In this document: positions 1 to 6,937 of the stretch, piece by piece
Numbering within the stretch: the first letter of the stretch is position 1
How the letters are laid out: the number at the start of each line of letters is the position of its first letter
Assembly: GCF_014306625.1 (NCBI RefSeq)
Contig: NZ_JACRYL010000020.1
Span: 36,131 to 75,751, forward strand
Source of the DNA: Pedobacter fastidiosus
GTDB taxonomy: Bacteria > Bacteroidota > Bacteroidia > Sphingobacteriales > Sphingobacteriaceae
Length of the DNA: 39,621 nucleotides
Reading direction: 5' to 3'
Position numbers and translations under genes: made by a program
Notes under the pieces: model-generated
The model's input: only the letters and a program-made list of their open reading frames with translations
What the model was told of the DNA's origin: nothing
Databases searched by the model: none

Positions 1-566
1 AATTCAGTTAACTGAGGAAAAGTGGTTTTTAATAGATGAATCAAAATGTATGACGCTCCAGCTATAATTGATAAATACCATAAAATGCCAGGTATTAATT
101 TATGAAGCTTCATCAGTGCACCAATTATAAGTAAGTGAATGCCAAAAACAATCAACCCTGTTGACCATATATTTTGAAACGATTTATAATTTTTAAGAAC
201 AATTGAGTTATTGGATTGCCCAATGTTTATCGCTAAATAATATAAGGCAATACCCAATATCAAAGAGTAAATAATTCTCAAAATACAAGACAGTAGGGCC
301 CATTTTTTATTGTCATTTTTGAAGAATATATATAGCGTAAAAGAAACCAATATATCAAGCAGTAGCACTATTAAAATGCCCAATAGCATAAATTTATAGA
401 GCTGCAAATTTTCAGATAAATTGCTTTGTGCAAAGTCAAGTTGACCAGGCTTAAATATTTTTGGCAAAGCATATCCAAACGAAAACCCAGCTATTACGGC
501 CATCAATAATAGTGAGTAGCCCGAAAGTTTGGCAAAAGATCTGTTCCTATTGATTGTATTATTCAT
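1..566 (-). CDS. DUF4386-like integral membrane protein (3' end outside window)
   Basis: An open frame runs from an ATG at 566 to the window edge: 188 codons, with no stop reached. The protein starts MNNTINRNRSFAKLSGYSLL and has at least five hydrophobic segments (about residues 13-32, 55-78, 90-115, 135-155 and 163-180). This matches the small Bacteroidota/Firmicutes membrane proteins grouped as DUF4386, whose members are about 220-240 residues, so roughly 40-50 residues would be missing. The early F-A-K-L-S-G block and the L-P-K-I-F-K-P segment after the first helix fit that family from memory. Function is unknown; it acts in the inner membrane. It is followed on its 5' side by a decayed, gene-poor stretch. 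The alternative is any small polytopic membrane protein. Confidence 0.72.
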   Translation of the reverse strand, partial: MNNTINRNRSFAKLSGYSLLLMAVIAGFSFGYALPKIFKPGQLDFAQSNLSENLQLYKFMLLGILIVLLLDILVSFTLYIFFKNDNKKWALLSCILRIIYSLILGIALYYLAINIGQSNNSIVLKNYKSFQNIWSTGLIVFGIHLLIIGALMKLHKLIPGILWYLSIIAGASYILIHLLKTTFPQLTE

Positions 567-845
567 TATTGTTTATTTTGATGCTTCTGTTCTTTTCTTT
601 CAGACACCTATCTGGCACAAGCGTACTGCCTGTGCCCCAAAAAATCAATAAAAGATGCGTATGCTTTGTTAAATATAACTAGATTTTTAACTAAATAAAA
701 GATGGGATGTTTGCGCTAAATTCTACTTTCATCAAAGGCGGGCTTAACCTGGGTTTCTGGCCGTTCCTATTTCGTTCTACATTCTATCCATTTTGTGTTT
801 CACAATTTTTTTAAAAAATAAATTTCTTAACGGTAGGTGTTTTTT
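567..845. other. Non-coding stretch with palindromes, likely remnant of an interspersed repeat
   Basis: No coding frame is visible. The stretch contains a perfect 6-bp inverted repeat GGCACA/TGTGCC (614-619 and 631-636) and, near 750, an AACC-TG-GGTT palindrome beside a relatively GC-rich segment (about 738-765) that stands out from the AT-rich surroundings. The layout resembles the intergenic scraps that surround small accessory genes in Bacteroidota genomes. That likeness is from general memory and was not checked by search. Confidence 0.35.
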
Positions 846-1052
846 TTATTTAGAAAACTGGTCTCTATAATTTATTAAGGATTTTCTCGAAACTGGGTTT
901 CCATGTCCGAGGTAAAAAGTTTCGGTATTCAATGAAAGAATATAATCAATACTGTTTTTTACTTGTTCCAAATTGTCATGAAAAGGTGGATGCTTCATTC
1001 GTGAATTAAATGCAATTCCACCAAGTAATATTCCTGATGCTATAATGACAAA
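846..1052 (-). pseudogene. C-terminal remnant of a metallo-beta-lactamase-fold hydrolase
   Basis: Between an in-frame TAG (1053-1055) and a TAA (846-848), a 68-codon frame without a start at its head encodes a protein-like sequence. It includes ASGILLGGIAFNSR, then PPFHDNLEQVKNSIDYILSL, and ends TFYLGHGNPVSRKSLINY plus a few residues. The G-H-G near the C-terminus preceded by a beta-strand, and the preceding P-P-F-H-D-N and amphipathic helix, match the C-terminal third of MBL-fold hydrolases, where that His is a metal ligand. The HxHxDH metal-binding motif and the N-terminal two-thirds are missing. I read this as a gene fragment left by deletion or recombination, lying just downstream of the DJ-1/PfpI gene. 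Family assignment is from motif memory only. Confidence 0.5.
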
Positions 1053-1071
1053 CTAATATTGGTGGCCGTTT

Positions 1072-1776
1072 TTATTTTCCACGTTTCAGTTTAACAAGTG
1101 ATTGTACATTTTTTACAATGTCCCAAATAGTCAAATCTTTTTTTGCCTCTTTGCCAAGTATTTTTTTAGCCAATTCAATTGTCGCACTGTCAGCTTCCTT
1201 TATATTTCCTGAATTGAAAGGCGGTTTTGGGTCATACTCGATGAATAACTGATAGGCTTTGGCTTTTTCATCCCCTACAATTTGGCTTGCTAAATACAAG
1301 CTCATATCAATTCCTGCCGAAACGCCTTGTGCTGTAATAATTTTGTCTTCTTGAACATATCTTTCACTCGTTGGAATTGAGCCATACTCATTTAATAAAT
1401 GAATGACGGCCCAGTGGGAGGTCGCTTTTTTATTTTTCAGTAAGCCTGCTGCTGCTAAAATTATTGAGCCTGAACATACAGAGGTTGTCCAAGCGCTGGT
1501 TTTGTAAATTTTGTTAATCCAAGATAAAAGGCTTTTATCTTTTGCCTCTCTTATAAACCCAACGACCGAACCTGGAATAATCAAAATGTCTGCTTTGTCA
1601 ATTTCAGAAATATCGTATTCAGCAACAAGTTTTAGAAAATGCGTGTCAGATATAATTATACCTTTTTCTTTTGCAACAAATTTTACGTTAGCGTTAGGAA
1701 GTCTGCTTAAAACTTCATATGGTCCAATTGCATCTAATGCCGTAAGTCCGTTGTATATGTAAATTACTATGTCCAT
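1072..1776 (-). CDS. DJ-1/PfpI family protein, isonitrile-hydratase-like
   Basis: This is a 234-residue class-I glutamine-amidotransferase-like protein of the DJ-1/PfpI superfamily. The N-terminus (DIVIYIYNGLTALDAIGPYE) has the strand and conserved Asp15 seen in isonitrile hydratases and in the N-terminal domains of GATase-type AraC regulators. The nucleophile elbow is TTSVCSGSIILAAAGLL with Cys101, followed by the family's A-T-S-H-W. ADILIIPGS forms the second conserved strand. There is no signal peptide or HTH, so it is a stand-alone cytosolic enzyme, possibly a hydratase or a stress protein; the substrate is unknown. It is a monocistronic gene, flanked by inverted GCCACCAA motifs (1059-1066 and 1814-1821) and downstream of a broken MBL gene, which suggests recent exchange at this locus. 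Confidence 0.85.
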   Translation of the reverse strand: MDIVIYIYNGLTALDAIGPYEVLSRLPNANVKFVAKEKGIIISDTHFLKLVAEYDISEIDKADILIIPGSVVGFIREAKDKSLLSWINKIYKTSAWTTSVCSGSIILAAAGLLKNKKATSHWAVIHLLNEYGSIPTSERYVQEDKIITAQGVSAGIDMSLYLASQIVGDEKAKAYQLFIEYDPKPPFNSGNIKEADSATIELAKKILGKEAKKDLTIWDIVKNVQSLVKLKRGK

Positions 1777-1799
1777 ACTTGTTTTCTAGTTTCTTTAAG

Positions 1800-1838
1800 G
1801 TCGTTCTAAAGTTGCCACCAACTCTTAAACGAACTGAC
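1800..1838. repeat. Imperfect palindrome upstream of the DJ-1/PfpI gene
   Basis: GTCGTTCTAAAGTTG (1800-1814) can pair with CAACTCTTAAACGAACTGAC (1819-1838) around a CCAC loop, leaving several bases unpaired on the right arm. Its core GCCACCAA reappears inverted on the other side of the gene at 1059-1066. The structure could be a recombination site, a bidirectional terminator for the gene beyond it, or chance. Confidence 0.4.
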
Positions 1839-2065
1839 TTTTTTAATTAAGAGTTCTTTTTTTTGCTTTAAATGATGTTTTGCATTTTAAACGATACGTT
1901 TTTTGAGTACACAATTCTTAAAAGCATACATAGAAAAGTAGTTATTTATTATGGTTTACATTATCCAATGGACAAGTCCATTTTTAAAGTAAGCAACTTG
2001 TATAAGTATGTTTTAAAGAGTGGGAACCGCAGTGATTTAGCAACATCAAATATTTTTCTCCTCGC

Positions 2066-2419
2066 TCACTTCTCCTCCCTTTTAACCAATAAAAACTCTT
2101 CTTCATTTAATATCAAATAGCCATATTCATAACAGAAGCTATAATTATTTCCATTTGAAGTTTGATGAATATGCGTGTGGTAATCTAGATTAAAACCTGC
2201 AGCAAAAAGCTTTTTTCGGGTGATTTTAGCTTTCCCTTCTGGATTAAATTTGGCAAGAATATTTCTGTTTTTTTTGAGGATTAGATTAATCCGTTTTACA
2301 ACAAGACTGTCCTCGCTTTTTAAGCGATTGTTATAACTGTTGCGACATAAATCATCGCAGAATTTTTTATCGGTTCGGCCTTTTACCGGTTTACCGCAAT
2401 CTAAACACAAACGTTCCAT
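2066..2419 (-). CDS. Small zinc-ribbon protein of unknown function
   Basis: The protein is 117 residues from the ATG at 2419. I prefer this start to the upstream ATG at 2464 because the product then begins directly with MERLCLDCGKPVKGR, as zinc-ribbon proteins of this type usually do. Four cysteines (CLDCGKP then KKFCDDLCRNSYNN) form a probable zinc knuckle, followed by a basic helical stretch (RINLILKKNRNIL) and a C-terminal region rich in aromatic residues (YHTHIHQT, YSFCYEYGYLIL). Such proteins are common conserved hypotheticals in Bacteroidota. A nucleic-acid-binding role is plausible given the ribbon and the basic middle, but nothing here proves it. It is transcribed divergently from ssb, with about 240 bp between the starts. 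Confidence 0.75.
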   Translation of the reverse strand: MERLCLDCGKPVKGRTDKKFCDDLCRNSYNNRLKSEDSLVVKRINLILKKNRNILAKFNPEGKAKITRKKLFAAGFNLDYHTHIHQTSNGNNYSFCYEYGYLILNEEEFLLVKREEK

Positions 2420-2558
2420 AATATTTTTTGATTTTATTATGGGATGATGTGTAAATCTAAACATTTAATGCGAACACAAGAAAAATATATATTGCCTTTA
2501 GGTTGTTCTACAGCACATTATTCGTGTTTAAGCGTTTATAAACGACTATAACTGTTTA

Positions 2559-2594
2559 TTGCCCGAATAATTTTTCTTGGTGTTTGCACCTTTG
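2559..2594 (+). promoter_or_regulatory. Weak candidate promoter for ssb
   Basis: A TTG at 2559-2561 and CACCTTTG at 2587-2594 (one mismatch to the Bacteroidota -7 element TAnnTTTG) lie about 65 bp ahead of the ssb start. The spacer of 25 bp is longer than usual, so this is a tentative call. Confidence 0.3.
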
Positions 2595-2658
2595 TTGTGT
2601 CGATAGTCGTGGTGACTATTCGTTCGTTAAATATTTAGATCCTTTAAATTTTATTATT

Positions 2659-3003
2659 ATGGAAAGTGCAATTAACAAAGTGGTATTAAGTGGTTTTGCA
2701 GGTGCAGATGTTGAAGTAAAAACATTGGCTGGAAATCAAAAATTGGCTAAAGTGAGCTTAGCCGTACATGAGTATTACAAAAATGCTTCGGGCGAAGAAG
2801 TTAAAAAAACGCAATGGATTAATTTAATTTTTTGGAATGCCAAAGCCGAAATAGCTGAGGCGCAAATTAAAAAAGGAACAAGATTAACGGTTGAAGGTAA
2901 ATTGTTAACAGGAAGTTACGAAGCCAAAGATGGAACTAAACGCTTTACCACTGAAATCGTGGTAAGCGAAATCGCCATTAAAGAAATCGATTTGGTCAAT
3001 TAA
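2659..3003 (+). CDS. ssb: Single-stranded DNA-binding protein, short form
   Basis: This is a 114-residue OB-fold SSB. The start is the ATG at 2659 (MESAINKVVLSGFAGADVEV), because the 25 codons in front of it have no SSB character. The conserved strands are visible: the W-I-N-L-I-F-W block, then K-K-G-T-R-L-T-V-E-G-K-L and G-S-Y-E-A-K-D-G-T, which in SSB family proteins contact DNA and build the tetramer. The protein stops directly after the OB fold (EIAIKEIDLVN). It has no Gly/Pro-rich linker and no acidic DDDIPF-type tip, the part that normally recruits replication and repair partners. It is therefore probably an accessory SSB, with a full-length paralogue elsewhere. A hairpin terminator follows at 3044-3078. 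Confidence 0.88.
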   Translation: MESAINKVVLSGFAGADVEVKTLAGNQKLAKVSLAVHEYYKNASGEEVKKTQWINLIFWNAKAEIAEAQIKKGTRLTVEGKLLTGSYEAKDGTKRFTTEIVVSEIAIKEIDLVN

Positions 3004-3043
3004 TTCTTGATGATTTTAAATTTTAAAATAGCTACCTATGATA

Positions 3044-3078
3044 AAAGTCACATTCAGAGAAATTCTGGGTGTGGCTTT
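3044..3078 (+). terminator. Hairpin terminator after ssb
   Basis: AAAGTCACATTCAGA (3044-3058) pairs with TCTGGGTGTGGCTTT (3064-3078) over 15 positions when G-U pairs are allowed, closing a five-base loop. A T-rich stretch follows. It lies about 40 bp past the ssb stop. Confidence 0.65.
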
Positions 3079-3179
3079 GTATTCATTTTTAGGCAGATTA
3101 TTCGGTACATTAAACTTAATGCTAAGGTTCTATTATTAAATGCTTTCTTTTAGCCATTAGTATTTTGTTTAAGCTAATC

Positions 3180-3340
3180 CAATCGTCACTCTGAATTTAT
3201 TTAAGGATCTTTCTTGCCATAACGGTGCTGAAATAAACCCTATAGCAATCGGATCAGAAAGATACTGAGCACAGGTATGGAGCTTATGAGGTAAGGTTCT
3301 ATGATTCATAACAATGTGATGAAAGTTCGGTTCTATAATT
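3180..3340. repeat. Degenerate REP-like palindrome and repeated GGTTCTATnATT motif
   Basis: In the non-coding gap before the TonB receptor's stop, TTTATTTAAGGATC (3196-3209) is a near-inverse of GGTGCTGAAATAAA (3224-3237). This looks like a decayed version of the 'CTGAATTTATTTCAGCATC' palindromes common between Pedobacter genes (from memory). A second motif, GGTTCTATnATT, occurs three times in this gap, near 3126, 3294 and 3331. No gene is visible between 3004 and 3356. Confidence 0.45.
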
Positions 3341-3356
3341 AATTAACCGTTTTAAT

Positions 3357-5408
3357 TTACAGTTTCACCGCAAGGCCGGTATAAAAATTTATCCCAGTGG
3401 CGGGGTTAAAATATCTTCCATTTGCAGCATTTAAATCATTACCCAAACTGTACTTTTCGTTTAGTAGATTATTAACACCAGCAAAAATATCCAAACGGGT
3501 ATTCTTAAGTTTTAAACTTCTGATGCCTGCTTTTATTTCAACCAAGTCATATTTATTAGCCATTACAGTATTGGCATCATTTAGTGGGATGGCCGAAGTA
3601 TGGTTATATTGGCTAAAGAAATAAAATCCTTTTTGAAACTTAAATTCTAAACTGTTTACAATAATATGGTCGGGAACACCCGTAAGCTTGTTTCCGCTGA
3701 AGTTAGAAGCTCCGTTAACAAAATCGTTAAACCTGAAATGGCTGTAGGTGTAATTGCTTTTGAATTGTAAGCCTGTTAAAACTGAAGAGCTATTTTTTAT
3801 AATCCAAATGGCAGTTTCCAACTCTATTCCTTTTTGTTTTGTGCCACCTGCGTTGATGAAATATTCGGCGTCATTTTGATTTAACCTTCTCACAATGGCA
3901 TCTTTCAATTCGTACTGAAAAATGCTTCCATTGGCATAAAAACGATTGTTTTCAGTTTTATACCTTAAACCGATTTCATAATTCCAACCCAATTCTGCCT
4001 GCAGATTATTGTTAATATTATTGTCTGATGATCGAACTTCGGCAATAGTTGGCTGAGAATAACCTTTGCTTGCCGAAGCCCTCAAAGAAAATGCTGAACT
4101 AATTAAATAAGAAGCCGCAACCTTCGGCATAAATTGAGTACTAAATTTCCTTTGCTTTTCAGCAATTGCGATAGGGGAGAAGCTCTCGTATTTATAGTTA
4201 AAGAAGTTTAAACTCGAGGCCAGCTCAATCAAAAGCTTACTGTTAACATCTAAGTTTAAACGGACAAAGGCAAAATCCTGATTGGCTTTTAAATTATCAT
4301 AAGCTTGCATAGTTCCTATTGAACCGGCATTATTGTTGAAATTTTTAATCTGACTTTTTGTTCCCGAGCTTTCTACACCTGCCTGTGCGCTAAATTTAAA
4401 ATCGTTCTTAATTTGATCATATTGTAGAAAAGTTCTCAAGCCCAATGTACTTTCATATCGGTTTTCGTAATTGGTAATAAATGGGTTTTTGAAATCGGTA
4501 TATGAAGTAAATAAAGCAATTACGTGTTTAAAGTTTGGGCTAATTTGGTAAGTGTTGGATAAGCCACCAAAAATAGTTTTGTTGTAAATGGCTGCTTGTT
4601 GAGTAATTGCACCTGGAATTGTTGGTGTTGCCGGACGGGCAAGTTTGGGATCTTGCTCCAATTGTACGGCCGTTAATCCACCAGGAGTTTTATAACTTAA
4701 ATCGCTATAAAATGCAAAAGCTTTTAAACTTCCCGTGGGGCTATAATTCCATTGGTGCATGGTTTGAAAATACTTCCGATCCATAGCACTGTTCTGGCGA
4801 TAACCATCACTTCTTTGGTAACCTTCGGAAAAACTAAAACTATAATTTTTAAACTGATGCTGAATGTTTGCCGTTTGATGAAACAATCCATAAGAGCCAG
4901 CAATAACTGAAGCCTCGATTCTATTTTGATCTAAACTTGGTGGATTAATTAAAATTGCACCACCCGTATTGGCGCCAAAAATACTGGCTTCAGGGCCTTT
5001 GTAAATTTCCATCGAGCCTACTGCCGAAACATCGAACGCATTGAGATAAGTATTTCCTCCAGCATCTGTTAATGGAAAATCATCAATATAAATCTTGATA
5101 TTTCTGATTCCAAACGGAGAGCGCAATAAACTTCCACGAAGTGAAACTCGATAACTTCCAGGTGATCTTTCTTCCATTCTTACACCCGGAACAGAATTAA
5201 AAGTGCTTACTAAAGAATTGCTTTGTTGGTTTTTTATGGCGTTACTATCAATTAAACTTACAGCAGAAACCGATCTTAAAATGGGCTGAGTATTGTAATA
5301 GCCTTTAACCACAACGTCATTTAATTTTTTAACCGAATCGGTTTTAACAATCTGCGCAAAAGCAGAAAACGAAAATAATGCAAATAAGAATGTAAAGGTT
5401 GATTTCAA
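3357..5408 (-). CDS. TonB-dependent outer-membrane receptor (TTG start)
   Basis: This 683-residue outer-membrane receptor imports a ligand (siderophore, cofactor or other) using TonB energy. The signal peptide is MKSTFTFLFALFSFSAFAQ. The plug domain follows directly: KLNDVVVKGYYN as TonB-box region, S-V-P-G-V-R-M-E-E-R, R-V-S-L-R-G, I-Y-I-D-D-F-P-L-T-D and G-P-E-A-S-I-F-G-A-N-T-G-G. The rest is a 22-strand-type barrel ending in the outer-membrane signal FYTGLAVKL. There is no N-terminal carboxypeptidase-regulatory domain, so it is a FecA/CirA-like rather than a SusC-like receptor. The signal peptide begins at a TTG (5406-5408). There is no upstream ATG before an in-frame stop, so TTG is the likely initiator. 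A hairpin terminator ends only 29 bp upstream, which leaves little room for a separate promoter. The ligand is unknown. Confidence 0.88.
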   Translation of the reverse strand: MKSTFTFLFALFSFSAFAQIVKTDSVKKLNDVVVKGYYNTQPILRSVSAVSLIDSNAIKNQQSNSLVSTFNSVPGVRMEERSPGSYRVSLRGSLLRSPFGIRNIKIYIDDFPLTDAGGNTYLNAFDVSAVGSMEIYKGPEASIFGANTGGAILINPPSLDQNRIEASVIAGSYGLFHQTANIQHQFKNYSFSFSEGYQRSDGYRQNSAMDRKYFQTMHQWNYSPTGSLKAFAFYSDLSYKTPGGLTAVQLEQDPKLARPATPTIPGAITQQAAIYNKTIFGGLSNTYQISPNFKHVIALFTSYTDFKNPFITNYENRYESTLGLRTFLQYDQIKNDFKFSAQAGVESSGTKSQIKNFNNNAGSIGTMQAYDNLKANQDFAFVRLNLDVNSKLLIELASSLNFFNYKYESFSPIAIAEKQRKFSTQFMPKVAASYLISSAFSLRASASKGYSQPTIAEVRSSDNNINNNLQAELGWNYEIGLRYKTENNRFYANGSIFQYELKDAIVRRLNQNDAEYFINAGGTKQKGIELETAIWIIKNSSSVLTGLQFKSNYTYSHFRFNDFVNGASNFSGNKLTGVPDHIIVNSLEFKFQKGFYFFSQYNHTSAIPLNDANTVMANKYDLVEIKAGIRSLKLKNTRLDIFAGVNNLLNEKYSLGNDLNAANGRYFNPATGINFYTGLAVKL

Positions 5409-5437
5409 TTTTTTGAGATTATATATTAATTACAAAA

Positions 5438-5480
5438 AAACCGCAGATTTTTGTTTTAAAATTACAATAATCTGCGGTTT
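5438..5480 (-). terminator. Hairpin terminator after the sorbosone-dehydrogenase-like gene
   Basis: AAACCGCAGATT (5438-5449) and AATCTGCGGTTT (5469-5480) form a perfect 12-bp stem with a 19-base loop. On the minus strand the stem is followed by TTTT. It ends the upstream gene (stop at 5501) and sits 29 bp before the TonB receptor start, so it may also act as an attenuator of read-through into the receptor. Confidence 0.8.
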
Positions 5481-5500
5481 CTTAAGTTTTTAGCGGTTAA

Positions 5501-6826
5501 CTATTTTGCTGCAACTCTCCAAATTACACCGCTTACATCATCGGCAACTAAAAGTGCGCCATCTGGTGTTAAGGTAACCCCAACCGGGCTACCATAAACT
5601 TCAGCTTTTGCTGAGTCTGAAACAAATCCAGTTAAAAAATCTTCGGGTTTTCCAGTAGGTTTACCATCCTTAAAAGGAACAAATGCAACTTTATAACCAG
5701 AAATCGCAGAGCGATTCCAAGAACCATGCTGGCCAATAAATGCACCGCCTTGATATTTCGCCGGAAATTTATCGCCCTTGTAAAATGCCAATCCCAATGA
5801 TGCAGTGTGTGCACCAACAGGAACATCAGGAGCGATGGCTTTTTTTACCAAATCAGGGTTTTTGCCTTTCATCCTAGGGTCTTCATTCTGTCCGTAATAA
5901 GAATATGGCCAACCATAAAAAGCACCAGGTTTTACACTTGTAATGTAATCTGGAACAAGATCATCTCCCAAACCATCACGTTCGTTAACCGCTGTCCACA
6001 GGGTTTTAGTTCCCGGAGCCCAATCTATTCCAACTGGGTTTCTCAATCCGCTCGCATATATTTTTTCGCCGGTTCCATCTGGATTAATCTCTAAAATGTT
6101 AGCTCTTCGTTTCTCATTTTCCATACCGTTTTCGCCAACATTACTTCCAGAACCCACGGTTACATAGATTTTTGTTTGGTCGGCATTCGTTATCAAATTA
6201 CGTGTCCAATGGTTATTGTAACCGCCAGCTGGTAAACTCAGAATGGTTTTACTTGGGCCACTTATTTTTGTATCGCCAGGCTTATAAGGAAATTCTAAAA
6301 TTCCATTTGTATTGGCTACATAAAAATGATTGCCAATAATTGCCATTCCGTAAGGCTGGTTTAAACCTTTCAAAAACGTAGCTACCATTTCTGGTTTTCC
6401 ATCTTTGTCAGCATCTCTATAAAGTAAAATGGTGTTGGCGCTTTTGCCGGGAACTTCTGATTTTGCTTTGCCAGTAACAGCATTTGCTACTGCCTCAACT
6501 GTACTGCGCTCAGAATTTGTAAGTACAACAAGAACATCGCCATTTGGCGTAATAATCATGTTTCTAGGACTTTTGATATCGGAGGCAAATTTAGTTACCA
6601 CAAATCCCTCTGGGGCAATGGGCATTTTGCCAGCAGGCCAACCGATTACTTTGCTAAACTTACTTTTTGATGCAGTGGTATCTGGAGCTGGAAGTTTTAT
6701 TTCTTCAGTTTTGGTTTCAGTTTCAGTAGTCGTTTTGGTTTCTTTCTCTTGTGAGCCAGAGTTTGTTTGACAACCAAAGAGTGTTAATGCAGAGCATAAA
6801 GCAATATAGGAAATCTTATTTTTCAT
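5501..6826 (-). CDS. Sorbosone-dehydrogenase-like PQQ/beta-propeller lipoprotein
   Basis: This 441-residue lipoprotein has a lipobox L-F-G-C at residues 16-19 (MKNKISYIALCSALTLFGCQ), then a Thr/Glu-rich linker (about 24-50). A six-bladed beta-propeller of the L-sorbosone dehydrogenase / soluble glucose dehydrogenase type follows. Propeller landmarks are LPAGGYNNHWTRNLITNADQ, Y-A-S-G-L-R-N-P-V-G-I-D-W-A-P-G, DYITSVKPGAFYGWPYSYYG, I-G-Q-H-G-S-W-N-R-S and the final S-P-V-G-V-T-L-T-P-D-G-A-L-L-V-A-D-D. Family members oxidise aldose or polyol-type substrates with PQQ; the substrate of this one is unknown. It should sit in the periplasm or on the outer membrane. An 11-bp dyad overlaps its promoter and a strong terminator follows. 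Confidence 0.85.
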   Translation of the reverse strand: MKNKISYIALCSALTLFGCQTNSGSQEKETKTTTETETKTEEIKLPAPDTTASKSKFSKVIGWPAGKMPIAPEGFVVTKFASDIKSPRNMIITPNGDVLVVLTNSERSTVEAVANAVTGKAKSEVPGKSANTILLYRDADKDGKPEMVATFLKGLNQPYGMAIIGNHFYVANTNGILEFPYKPGDTKISGPSKTILSLPAGGYNNHWTRNLITNADQTKIYVTVGSGSNVGENGMENEKRRANILEINPDGTGEKIYASGLRNPVGIDWAPGTKTLWTAVNERDGLGDDLVPDYITSVKPGAFYGWPYSYYGQNEDPRMKGKNPDLVKKAIAPDVPVGAHTASLGLAFYKGDKFPAKYQGGAFIGQHGSWNRSAISGYKVAFVPFKDGKPTGKPEDFLTGFVSDSAKAEVYGSPVGVTLTPDGALLVADDVSGVIWRVAAK

Positions 6827-6827
6827 A

Positions 6828-6871
6828 GTGTTATAATTGAAAATGGGATGAATTCGCCAAAATTATAACAC
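6828..6871 (-). promoter_or_regulatory. -7 element and 11-bp dyad operator candidate
   Basis: GTGTTATAATT (6828-6838) and AATTATAACAC (6861-6871) are perfect inverse copies, 22 bp apart, directly upstream of the lipoprotein ATG (6826). The outer arm overlaps a perfect minus-strand -7 element, TAATTTTG (6858-6865). A repressor bound here would cover the promoter. Alternatively the arms could pair in the DNA only, since the transcript probably starts between them. No good TTG -33 box is visible. Confidence 0.5.
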
Positions 6872-6937
6872 GTTTCAATGGAAATATGTTTGTAAATAAA
6901 ATGATTTGAATTTTTCCAAACTCAAATCACTTTAACT

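Noticed and set aside
1800..1838. True integron attC site
   Set aside because: The palindrome with extra bases is suggestive, but clear R and L boxes with the GTTRRRY ends are not convincing and no integrase is present.
1872..2120. Open frame of 82 codons on the plus strand between the DJ-1 and zinc-ribbon genes
   Set aside because: It runs into the zinc-ribbon gene on the other strand, has no family likeness and no promoter or ribosome binding site; it is probably chance in AT-rich DNA.
3357..5408. SusC-type receptor of a polysaccharide utilisation locus
   Set aside because: There is no N-terminal carboxypeptidase-regulatory domain, no SusD neighbour and no glycoside hydrolases nearby.
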